Shown here piece by piece: positions 24,849 through 32,289 of a DNA stretch of 41,765 nucleotides (its first letter is position 1; each line of letters opens with the position of its first letter). The notes beneath the pieces are model-generated. The model saw only the letters and a program-made list of their open reading frames with translations, made no database searches and was not told where the DNA came from. The stretch is from Chitinophagaceae bacterium (GTDB taxonomy: Bacteria > Bacteroidota > Bacteroidia > Chitinophagales > Chitinophagaceae): NCBI GenBank assembly GCA_014379965.1, contig JACMKU010000006.1, positions 1 to 41,765 of the forward strand, written 5' to 3'. A program made the position numbers and the translations under genes.

Positions 24849-25797
24849 TCCTCCTGAACGCCTCTATAAAGCCCTCTTGCTTCCTATGAATATTATGTAA
24901 AATAACCCTGTCGACCTTTAACTCCTGATAAGGCGCGATCCAATCCATAAGCTCGGGGACGCTGGTTATGATTTTTACTTTTTCGGCCACCTCGTCGCGG
25001 CTGATGTCTTTTGCCGCGTCATCGAATTGTTCAGTGCTTCCGAGGTCGGAGAGCTTTTCTGATGGCAGGAGATTCGACCGCCATTGGTGATAGGCTTCGT
25101 CGATCGCTTCTTCCCTGTCGTTTGCGAAGCAGAATGAAACCTGGATAAAGATCTGCTTGTCGCTGCCCTTGCGGAATGCTGAGATCTTTTTCTGCGTGCT
25201 TTCCTTATCTCCGCCTGTTGTTATTAATCCATCCGCCCATGAATGAGCCCAGTCCGAAGTCTGTTCTGAAATCGCAGCGCAGAAAAGCGCAGGCTGTTTT
25301 TCTGGCAATGTATAGAGCTTTGCCTCCTTGATATCGACGTGGCCATGATAGGTCACCTGTTCGCCATTAAGCAGCCTGCGTATGATGGTAGCGCATTCGA
25401 GCAACCGATCATTTCGAATCCTCTTCGCGGGCCATGACTTGCCAGTGATGAGTTCATTCAGCGCCTCGCCACTACCAAGCTCCAGGGTAAATCTTCCAGG
25501 AAACATTTCCGAAAGCGTGGCCGCTGCCTGGGCTACGATGGCGGGGTGATATCGTTGACCCGGTGCGCAGATGACACTAAAGGGCAGGGTAGTCGCCTGC
25601 ATTGCCGCACCAAGCCAGCTAAAGGAAAATCCACTATGTCCCTGATTCTTACTCCATGGATGAAAATGATCTGAAGAATGAATAGCCTCAAATCCTGCCT
25701 TCTCCGCCTCAATAACCATTTTTACGAGATGTGAAGGCGCAAATTGTTCGTGCGAGGCATGATATGCGAGCATTGCCATGGTGAGTTGTTTGCTCAA
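24844..25797 (-). CDS. LLM-class flavin-dependent oxidoreductase (TIGR03885-like)
   Basis: This 317-residue luciferase-like TIM-barrel protein shows AEKAGFEAIHSSDHFHPWS, an ATTLPFSVICAPGQRYHPAI strand-loop, LSEMFPGRFTLELGSGEALN and WAHSWADGLITTGG, typical of F420- or FMN-dependent LLM enzymes. The short form with an N-terminal LTMAMLAYHASHEQFAPS and C-terminal DRVILHNIHRKQEGFIEAFR matches the non-F420 subgroup that I know as TIGR03885. The substrate is unknown. It is divergently transcribed from the CinA-like gene, 78 bases apart. The stop codon lies in the heptamer repeat. Confidence 0.88.
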   Translation of the reverse strand: MSKQLTMAMLAYHASHEQFAPSHLVKMVIEAEKAGFEAIHSSDHFHPWSKNQGHSGFSFSWLGAAMQATTLPFSVICAPGQRYHPAIVAQAAATLSEMFPGRFTLELGSGEALNELITGKSWPAKRIRNDRLLECATIIRRLLNGEQVTYHGHVDIKEAKLYTLPEKQPALFCAAISEQTSDWAHSWADGLITTGGDKESTQKKISAFRKGSDKQIFIQVSFCFANDREEAIDEAYHQWRSNLLPSEKLSDLGSTEQFDDAAKDISRDEVAEKVKIITSVPELMDWIAPYQELKVDRVILHNIHRKQEGFIEAFRRK

Positions 25798-25875
25798 GCA
25801 AATAAAAATATGTGCCAGAGGGGTTTGAATGGCACAGATTTTAGATGATAGCGGTTAATATTTCAAATCACTATT

Positions 25876-26397
25876 ATGCAAGGTTCAACCACCGGGTTCA
25901 ATAAGGATTTACAGGATAAGGTAGCCAAAGCTCTCGTGACAAAACAACAGACCATTGCCGTTGCCGAGAGTGTCACTGCGGGAAATTTACAGACAGCGCT
26001 TTCGTTACCTGAAGGAGCGTCTTTGTTTTTCCAGGGCGGCCTCACCACTTACAACATCACTCAAAAAGTCCGTCATCTCGACGTCTACCCGGTTCACGCC
26101 CTTGCCTGCAATTGTGTTTCCGAGCAGGTAGCCAAGGAGATGGCTTGTAATGTTTCCAACTTGTTTAAGGCCGACTGGGGCATTGGTATTACTGGTTACG
26201 CGGCACCGTTACCTGAAAAAGCAATTAATGAACTATTCGCCTGCTACGCGATCTTTTTTAATGAAAAATGTGTGATTACGGGAACCGTGAAAGCAGAAAT
26301 GGCTTCACCCCTTGAAGTAAGATATTTTTATACAAATCATGTCCTCGAACAACTTTGCAAGGCACTTAGGAAGCCAGTTGGTAAAAAGACGACTTAA
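25876..26397 (+). CDS. CinA C-terminal domain protein (NMN amidohydrolase-like)
   Basis: This 173-residue stand-alone CinA C-terminal domain shows AVAESVTAGNLQTAL (catalytic Ser/Lys-type pocket region), FFQGGLTTYNITQKVRHLDV and WGIGITGYAAP. Full-length enzymes deamidate nicotinamide mononucleotide for NAD recycling. Stand-alone versions like this one are frequent in Bacteroidota and the activity is not certain: PLPEKAINELFACYAIFF replaces the usual GPGGGTPEKPVGTVYIA text, so part of the active-site loop has diverged. Its stop overlaps the convergent hypothetical gene by 4 bases. Confidence 0.85.
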   Translation: MQGSTTGFNKDLQDKVAKALVTKQQTIAVAESVTAGNLQTALSLPEGASLFFQGGLTTYNITQKVRHLDVYPVHALACNCVSEQVAKEMACNVSNLFKADWGIGITGYAAPLPEKAINELFACYAIFFNEKCVITGTVKAEMASPLEVRYFYTNHVLEQLCKALRKPVGKKTT

Positions 26398-26678
26398 CGA
26401 AACGCATTCACCAGCACATATCCCATAATCTCGACTATCTCTTTATCCACAAGCATGGACGATGCGTTTGTTCCCCAGTGAAGATTTTCGTCAGGAAACA
26501 TTTCAAATGTCCGGAAGCCCTGGAGGGAGAAGAGATGACAGACATAACTGTAGTTGGAGATGTGATATTTAGATAATTCCTCATCAGACAATTCATAATA
26601 AGGACAGAGATAAGCGATGTACTTTTCGGTATTGTACTCGAACTCGCATGTTAACCTATATTGAGACCCATTGCTCAT
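26394..26678 (-). CDS. Hypothetical protein
   Basis: The protein has 94 residues and no recognised family. It is cytoplasmic by appearance (no signal or membrane segment), rich in aromatic residues (YRLTCEFEYNTEKYIAYLCP, ISNYSYVCHLFSLQGFRTFE) and ends in VEIMGYVLVNAFR. It converges on the CinA-like gene with a 4-base overlap at the stops. The next gene upstream on the same strand is the receiver at 26833, which is transcribed in the same direction but separated by 154 bases. It is kept as real because it is compact, has balanced composition and fits the gap. Confidence 0.55.
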   Translation of the reverse strand: MSNGSQYRLTCEFEYNTEKYIAYLCPYYELSDEELSKYHISNYSYVCHLFSLQGFRTFEMFPDENLHWGTNASSMLVDKEIVEIMGYVLVNAFR

Positions 26679-26832
26679 TGATAGTAAACTTGCATAATTT
26701 ATACCACACCTGCTATGTCCAGATAAAGGCCGTTTATCGCAATCTTTAAACGGAAGATCGCCCTACGCTTTAGATGCAAGGGTAAATAAGTAAACGAAAA
26801 AAGGAAAATGTGTCACATTGTAGTGGGGAAAC

Positions 26833-27219
26833 TCACCGATGTGAATTGGCTGTCTCCATTGCTTCCTGTAGAAGTTCGCTCACGCGCAGGTAACTGAATG
26901 GCTTTTCGAGGAAACCAATGCATCCTTCTGTAAGTGCCTGCTGTTTCAATTCCTCGTTGTAGTCGCCGGTGATCATGACGAATTTTAATTTAGGAAACTC
27001 CGTCTTCATCTTGCTAAGGAAATCTATTCCGTATCCGTCGGGTAGATGATTGTCGAGGAAGATGATGAAGGGTTGCTTATTGCGGATATAAGCCTCTGCT
27101 TCGGCTAGTGAATATACACAGGAGACGTTAACGCCCTTCGTATACAACATGGTCGATAAGAGGTCGCACAGACTCACCTCGTCGTCAATGATCATCACAT
27201 AAGGGCCGTCAGGGATCAT
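26833..27219 (-). CDS. Single-domain response regulator (receiver only)
   Basis: This 128-residue receiver shows VMIIDDEVSLCDLL (acidic pocket), IIFLDNHLPDGYGIDFL (phospho-acceptor Asp near residue 56), VMITGD (switch Thr) and GFLEKPFSYLRV (Lys). It is a paralogue-like match to the receiver at 24214, with the same HLPDG extension after the phosphorylation site. It has no output domain. Its start is separated from the catalase stop by about 210 bases that hold the GTTTAAG repeat. Confidence 0.9.
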   Translation of the reverse strand: MIPDGPYVMIIDDEVSLCDLLSTMLYTKGVNVSCVYSLAEAEAYIRNKQPFIIFLDNHLPDGYGIDFLSKMKTEFPKLKFVMITGDYNEELKQQALTEGCIGFLEKPFSYLRVSELLQEAMETANSHR

Positions 27220-27303
27220 ACGTTGGTTTAGGAAATAGCTGCAAAAATTTTACCGGGATTGGAACGGCGGGGGGGTGGGAAGAAATTCCTCGTCGGGTGT
27301 ATG

Positions 27304-27417
27304 GTTTAAGGGTTTAGAAGTTTAAGAGTTTAAGGGTTCTAAAGTTGAATGCTCCCTACAGTATGGACTATTCAATTTTCAGAACCGTTAAACTCTTAAA
27401 CCCTTAAACTTTTAAAC
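27304..27417. repeat. GTTTAAGN octamer inverted array with long stem
   Basis: The left arm has GTTTA starts exactly every 8 bases (27304, 27312, 27320, 27328) and continues into GGTTCTAAAGTTGAAT. The right arm mirrors it (ATTCAATTTTCAGAACC at 27370-27386, then TTAAAC units every 8 bases to 27417). The predicted stem is close to 50 bp with a 19-nt loop. It ends 12 bases from the catalase stop codon. Confidence 0.88.
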
Positions 27418-27429
27418 AGCTTTCGCGGT

Positions 27430-29628
27430 TTACGCCGGTACTTTCCTTGGTTTTTCGCGTTCCCAGAACCTATGTTGTGAAACTGCTGCAATAAATTGGC
27501 TTGACAGTTTGTTGAGATCGTCACCGATCACGATACCTTCCATCAATACGCTCTTGCTGGTGAAATCGGGCGGTAATTTCCTGCTGAAATAGGTCGCCTC
27601 GATCACCTGTAGCGCCTCAGTATCCGCTGCTATCGCTTTGCAATGCTTGAATGCCTCATTAAGAAAATGTATGGCATCGGGTTCGGCGGCCATTGTGGCC
27701 ACGCTGTTTGTTCCTCCGGGAACATAGACTGCATCATACAGCACCGAAGCTACGGTCAACAGGCTTTGGTCGACAGCGATTTGCGTATCATTTTCACCCG
27801 TGATCGTACCTAATTTGGGGGCGATGACATGTACCGTGGCGCCCTCGGCAATTAAAGCGTCCTTCATTTCCAGGAGGGAATTCTCATTGACGCCATCGGC
27901 TGCCAGTATTGCTATTCGTCTCGTACGGATAGAGTCTTTTATCGTATTCGCCATGCTCAAAGCCGGTGACTTCTTCAGCTTAGGATTTACCTTAACCGGC
28001 TGGAAGTCTTTCGGATCGCCATCTGCAGGTATGCTCTGGTTCATTGGTTGCTCCGGTTTCTTCGGCACGTGGAGTCCAAGGTTGTAGGCCACCTGGGTAG
28101 CGAGACCAGTATCGATCTGGGCCAGTATGCCAAGCATTCGCTCACGTATGGCAATCGTCTCCACCTTACCAAGTTCGAAGGACAAGGCGTCTACGATATG
28201 ATTTTTTTCCGGTTCAGATTGGCTGTTGAAGAACAATGTGGCCTGGCTAAAGTGGTCGAAGAAACTTTTGCTCCTTTCCCGCACCTTCTTCGCATCGATG
28301 CGCTCTGCAAACGAAGTAAAGCCTCCTTCAGACATCTTGGCCTGGTATGGACAACCACCACCTAGTGAATTAGGGTTATAGCTTACCCTTCCTTTGTTTA
28401 TCTGCTGACGCATAAAACCATCGCGTTGGTTATTGTGGACGGGAACAACCGGGCGATTGATGGGGATCTCGTGAAAGTTAGGCCCGCCGAGTCTAATCAA
28501 CTGCGTATCAGTATAGGAAAACAAACGCCCCTGTAGTAGCGGGTCGTTGGTAAAATCGATTCCTGGTACGATATGTCCAACGTGAAACGCGACCTGTTCG
28601 GTCTCCGCGAAAAAATTATCCGGATTGCGGTTGAGTGTCAGTTTCCCGATCCTCTTTACCGGAACAATTTCCTCCGGGATCAACTTTGTAGGGTCGAGCA
28701 GATCGAAGTCGAAGTTGTGTTCATCCTTCTCGGCCACGATCTGGACGCCGAGCTCGTATTCGGGGAACTCGCCACTTTCAATGGCCTCCCAAAGATCCCT
28801 TCGATGGAAGTCTGGATCTTTGCCGGAAATATTCTGCGCCTCGTCCCACGCTACAGAATGAACGCCAAGCAACGGCTTCCAGTGAAATTTCACGAAGTGC
28901 GCCTCGTCCTTATCGTTCACGAAGCGGAACGTGTGTACCCCAAAGCCCTCCATCATACGATAGCTCCTCGGAAGTGCGCGATCGCTCATCGTCCACATGA
29001 CCATGTGGGCTGATTCGGGCATCAGGGAAATGAAGTCCCAGAACGTGTCGTGGGCGGAGGCCGCCTGAGGCATCTCATTGTGTGGTTCGGGCTTTACAGC
29101 ATGTACCAGGTCGGGAAACTTCATCGCGTCCTGGATGAAGAAGACAGGGATGTTGTTTCCCACGAGGTCGAAATTGCCTTCTTCGGTGTAAAATTTCACC
29201 GCAAAGCCCCGTACATCACGCGCAAGATCGGACGAACCCCGTGAGCCAGCCACCGTAGAAAATCTAACAAACACGGGCGTCTTCGCCTTCGGATCCTCTA
29301 AGAATTTAGCTTTCGTAAACTTAGCTTGAGATTCGTACACCTGGAAGACGCCATGAGCCGCTGAACCGCGAGCATGTACTATCCTTTCGGGTATCCGCTC
29401 GTGATCGAAGTGAGTAATCTTTTCCCTCATGATGAAGTCTTCAAGGAGGGTGCCGCCACGATTGCCGGCTTTCAGGGAGTTTTGATCGTCGTTGATTTTG
29501 ACTCCGTGATCGGTAGTCATTAATTCCCCGGCGCTATCTTCCATATGCGGGGCCAGTGAATCTACTTTCTTGTTTGTAATATCTTTTGGGGCAGCGTCCT
29601 TGGACGGCTTGGTTTTTTTTGTCGCCAT
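27430..29628 (-). CDS. katE: Large-subunit catalase HPII (clade 2) with C-terminal DJ-1/GATase-like domain
   Basis: This 732-residue protein decomposes hydrogen peroxide with haem. The catalase core shows HFDHERIPERIVHARGSAAH (distal His near residue 88), VRFSTVAGSRGSSD, FDLVGNNIPVFFIQD (distal Asn), RPVVPVHNNQRDGFMRQ and RVSYNPNSLGGGCPYQ (the RxxxY-type proximal region). After about residue 560 comes the flavodoxin/DJ-1-like domain of large catalases (RRIAILAADGVNENSLLEMK, YDAVYVPGGTNSV). The N-terminus is Lys/Asp-rich (ATKKTKPSKDAAPKD), like the neighbouring DUF892 protein. It is probably a stationary-phase or stress catalase. It is divergent from the receiver gene at 29945, across a 316-base gap. 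Confidence 0.95.
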   Translation of the reverse strand: MATKKTKPSKDAAPKDITNKKVDSLAPHMEDSAGELMTTDHGVKINDDQNSLKAGNRGGTLLEDFIMREKITHFDHERIPERIVHARGSAAHGVFQVYESQAKFTKAKFLEDPKAKTPVFVRFSTVAGSRGSSDLARDVRGFAVKFYTEEGNFDLVGNNIPVFFIQDAMKFPDLVHAVKPEPHNEMPQAASAHDTFWDFISLMPESAHMVMWTMSDRALPRSYRMMEGFGVHTFRFVNDKDEAHFVKFHWKPLLGVHSVAWDEAQNISGKDPDFHRRDLWEAIESGEFPEYELGVQIVAEKDEHNFDFDLLDPTKLIPEEIVPVKRIGKLTLNRNPDNFFAETEQVAFHVGHIVPGIDFTNDPLLQGRLFSYTDTQLIRLGGPNFHEIPINRPVVPVHNNQRDGFMRQQINKGRVSYNPNSLGGGCPYQAKMSEGGFTSFAERIDAKKVRERSKSFFDHFSQATLFFNSQSEPEKNHIVDALSFELGKVETIAIRERMLGILAQIDTGLATQVAYNLGLHVPKKPEQPMNQSIPADGDPKDFQPVKVNPKLKKSPALSMANTIKDSIRTRRIAILAADGVNENSLLEMKDALIAEGATVHVIAPKLGTITGENDTQIAVDQSLLTVASVLYDAVYVPGGTNSVATMAAEPDAIHFLNEAFKHCKAIAADTEALQVIEATYFSRKLPPDFTSKSVLMEGIVIGDDLNKLSSQFIAAVSQHRFWEREKPRKVPA

Positions 29629-29741
29629 AATAGAATTGTTGATAAAAGAGGAAAAGAGTTGACCCAGAGTTAAAGCAAATAGTCAGCCATTTGTCATATA
29701 ACAATCTGGTATTGGACTCAAAAAAAAAGGGCAAAAAATAT

Positions 29742-29771
29742 TTTGGAAGAAATCGGAAAGCACTAGATTTG
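29742..29771 (+). promoter_or_regulatory. Bacteroidota-type promoter candidate upstream of receiver gene
   Basis: TTTG at 29742-29745 and TAGATTTG at 29764-29771 are spaced by 18 bases, close to the Bacteroidota -33/-7 consensus TTTG-N19-TAnnTTTG. Transcription would begin near 29778 and give a leader of about 165 bases that contains a small hairpin (GCAGC at 29779, GCTGC at 29791). No matching site was found for the divergent catalase. Confidence 0.45.
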
Positions 29772-29944
29772 AATTACAGCAGCACCCTTCGCTGCGTGGG
29801 TAATATACCTTTTTTGATGTCTTTACAGTTCAATTGCAAATAGCATTGTGTTGAATTCACAAATTGGTAATAGAAAACTTCATAACGATTCAGTATTCCA
29901 TAGATAATAGTTAATACTTACCAACGTTTATTAAAATCAATGAT

Positions 29945-30358
29945 ATGGAAAAGAAAATTCTCCTTATCGATGACGACCCCGATGAACACTTGGTGTTTAT
30001 GGATGCGCTTAAAAAAGTTCCAGGTGTTTTTAATTGCGCTTACGCAGAATGCGCAGAAGAAGGATTGGCGTTGGCGAAGACCTATAAGCCAGATATAATA
30101 TTCGTCGACTACAACATGCCGCGCGTTAATGGGCTCGAATTCTTATCGGTCCTGCGGGCGAGTGTTCGGCCGGGCCTATCAAGAGTCTACATTTACTCTA
30201 CATGTATTAGCGATGAAATGAATAAGATGGCAAAGGTATTAGGCGCATCGGGATGCATAGAGAAGACTACTACGATCAGTACGTTGATCCGTGAATTAAA
30301 TGCCATACTATATCCAGATCTCCTTCCTAACTATGTCTACTTCGGCAGAGGAAAATAG
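29945..30358 (+). CDS. Single-domain response regulator, Rcp1-like
   Basis: This 137-residue stand-alone receiver shows ILLIDDDPDEHLVFMDALKK (acidic pocket), IIFVDYNMPRVNGLEFL (phospho-acceptor Asp near 56), VYIYSTCISD (switch residue Ser or Thr) and ASGCIEKTTTISTL (Lys, without the usual following Pro). The DDDPDEHxxFxxAL form is that of receivers paired with phytochrome-like or PAS kinases (Rcp1 type). It converges on the PAS kinase gene and the two coding regions overlap by 22 bases at their 3' ends, which suggests a functional pair on opposite strands. Confidence 0.88.
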   Translation: MEKKILLIDDDPDEHLVFMDALKKVPGVFNCAYAECAEEGLALAKTYKPDIIFVDYNMPRVNGLEFLSVLRASVRPGLSRVYIYSTCISDEMNKMAKVLGASGCIEKTTTISTLIRELNAILYPDLLPNYVYFGRGK

Positions 30359-31539
30359 CAATGGAAGGTCGCACCTTCATCGGGAATAGCTTTTGCAAGG
30401 ATAAATCCTGAATGAATATCCATGATTTTCCTGCAGACTGCCAGTCCAATTCCAGATCCTTTGTATTTGTTCTTTTCATTCGCCCTGTAGAACATTGCAA
30501 ATATATCCTCAGCCTTGTCCGGGTCGAACCCCATTCCATTATCCGTAATGGCAATGGATACATACTTAACATGTGGCATGGCGCTGGGATGATCTAATTC
30601 AACACCATTTCCCTCTTCACATTCAATATGAATATCGAGTGGATGGTTTTCCTTACGGAACTTGATGCAGTTGTCTATTAGATGGTGAAACAATAGCGAT
30701 AAAAGGGCCGGGTATCCATTAATTGCCGGAATATTAACGCAATTGATTCGGATATTTTCTGGGCCAAGCTTGGTGGCGAGGTCTTTTTTGAGACCCTCGA
30801 GAATGTTCATTAGATCTACGACTGCAACTTCTTTATCCAGAGAAGGGATACTTGAATAAGTGATGATATCCTCCGTCAGCAATTTCATCTTCTGTATGGC
30901 AGCCTGTGCTCTCCTCACATTGGCTTTGCCTGTATCACTCAACCTCGGTGCTTCCTGGCTGGCAATGAACTCGAGGCCGGTATATAAATTACGAAGAGTG
31001 TCTTTGTAATTGTTCGCCGCAATATTGGTAAAGGTTTGAAGCTCTGAATTGAGCGTGGCGAGCTGCCTGTTTCTCAAGGATAGAGTAGCATTTAGTTCTG
31101 TAACGCGCTCCTCGTTCCTCATCTGCTCGGTTATGTCCTGGGTACAAAGCAAGACCAAATCCTCAAAGCGAAGATATCTTTCACGGACCCACCTCGCTGT
31201 CCCGTCCTCGCCTATGCTGTAGATCACCTCAATTGATTCGGACGACTTCAACACTCTAGCTAAGCGATCGAAAGTGTCAACGTGCGTAGGAAACAACCCA
31301 AGTAAGGTTTTATTCTCTATCGTCCTGTCTCCTAATTCCGCCTGCGCCACTTCATTAACAAACACATATTCGAAGTCTGTAACCTGGCCAGAAGACGAAA
31401 GCCTGGGCTTGAATGCCTTGATACCGATGGAAAATGTATCCAGTATGAGTTCGAAAATGTGAGGGGCAGTTCCACTTTCGGTCTCTCTGCTCGAGCTAAC
31501 AAAATTTTCCTTCTTCATAAGAAAACGGATTCCCCTCAC
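30337..31539 (-). CDS. PAS sensor histidine kinase-like protein lacking the conserved H-box His
   Basis: The protein has 400 residues from ATG 31539; ATG 31518 (MKKENFVSSS) is an equally good start. A PAS domain (about residues 27-139) is followed by a coiled coil (about 140-170), a DHp-like helix pair and a HATPase_c domain (about 270-398). ATP-binding boxes look intact: HHLIDNCIKFRK (N), ITDNGMGFDP (G1), IFAMFYR (F), GSGIGLAVCRKIM (G2). In the DHp helix the common FxxIASHDLxEPLR reads FTNIAANNYKDTLR, with Asn near 176 where the phospho-accepting His should be. It may therefore be a pseudokinase or an allosteric partner. There are no membrane segments, so it is cytoplasmic. Confidence 0.85.
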   Translation of the reverse strand: MRGIRFLMKKENFVSSSRETESGTAPHIFELILDTFSIGIKAFKPRLSSSGQVTDFEYVFVNEVAQAELGDRTIENKTLLGLFPTHVDTFDRLARVLKSSESIEVIYSIGEDGTARWVRERYLRFEDLVLLCTQDITEQMRNEERVTELNATLSLRNRQLATLNSELQTFTNIAANNYKDTLRNLYTGLEFIASQEAPRLSDTGKANVRRAQAAIQKMKLLTEDIITYSSIPSLDKEVAVVDLMNILEGLKKDLATKLGPENIRINCVNIPAINGYPALLSLLFHHLIDNCIKFRKENHPLDIHIECEEGNGVELDHPSAMPHVKYVSIAITDNGMGFDPDKAEDIFAMFYRANEKNKYKGSGIGLAVCRKIMDIHSGFILAKAIPDEGATFHCYFPLPK

Positions 31540-31833
31540 CTGCGTAAGCGAAATGTTAAACGACTAGTTATTTAATAACTACTGCAATGAATTCTTCTAA
31601 TTGAAACAATAAGTTGTCATAAAGAAATGTGTCATGGAATCACGATAAGAATCACGAAGTACAATCGGTAAAAAATGAGAAAGGATCTGTGGAGAAAAGT
31701 CCCCAATGTGAATCAAGAAAAAAGAATATGTATAATTCCTGCTAGTTGCGGTAGGTTTTAAAGATAAGGTAATTAGCGCGGTATCAGTATATTCTTTTCC
31801 ATTCGGGCACAAAAATTGAAGTAAATTGCGTAA

Positions 31834-32052
31834 ATGTCTGTTATGAGGAAAAGAGTAGAGCAAATCGAGAGAAAAGTTACAGAACTGGTCACTATTACCA
31901 GGATTGATGAAATTCTTCCTTTTACAGAGAAACCATCCCTTGATCATACTTCAAAGGCTTATTCTGATAAAAACTCCCAGTTAGGAGCTTCTGATCTGTT
32001 CGCGCTATTCACGGCCGACATCATACGGGAAGAAGTAGTTTTCACCAGATAG
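31834..32052 (+). CDS. Small hypothetical protein, uncertain
   Basis: The frame holds 72 residues with no recognised family: charged N-terminal helix (MRKRVEQIERKVTELVTI) followed by a polar tail and ALFTADIIREEVV. The stop codon lies at the edge of the CAATAGN repeat, as with several confident genes here, which is mild support. It could equally be a chance frame; the region 31540-31833 before it shows no gene or clear promoter. Confidence 0.35.
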   Translation: MSVMRKRVEQIERKVTELVTITRIDEILPFTEKPSLDHTSKAYSDKNSQLGASDLFALFTADIIREEVVFTR

Positions 32053-32289
32053 ATCAATAGACAATAGACAAAATAGACAATAATCAATAGTCAAATAGTC
32101 AATGGCCAATAATCAAGGTTCGATGGAACTTGCTTATTGGCCATTGCCTTTTGCTTATTACATATTGCTTATTGTCTATTGCTTATTGCCTATTGTCTAT
32201 TGCTTATTGCCTATTGTCTATTGCCTATTGGTTATTGCCTTTTGCCTATTGGTTATTGCCTATTGCCTATTGGTTATTGCCTATTGGCC
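32053..32289. repeat. Largest CAATAGN/ATTGNNN heptamer inverted array
   Basis: The left arm (ATCAATA, GACAATA, ... about 32053-32117) is degenerate. A core of only about 12-15 bp (around TTCGATGGAACT) separates it from the right arm at 32136-32289, which is 22 consecutive 7-bp units without a single indel (ATTGCCT, ATTGCTT, ATTGTCT, ATTGGTT and close variants). It fills the gap between a + strand stop (32052) and the - strand stop of the GH1-like gene (32289). Confidence 0.93.

Noticed and set aside
27800..29244. Several + strand frames opposite the catalase gene
   Set aside because: They are antisense shadows of a long, fully conserved catalase frame.
31597..31947. A - strand frame of 116 residues
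   Set aside because: Poor composition, no family resemblance, overlaps the small + frame and intergenic A/T-rich sequence.
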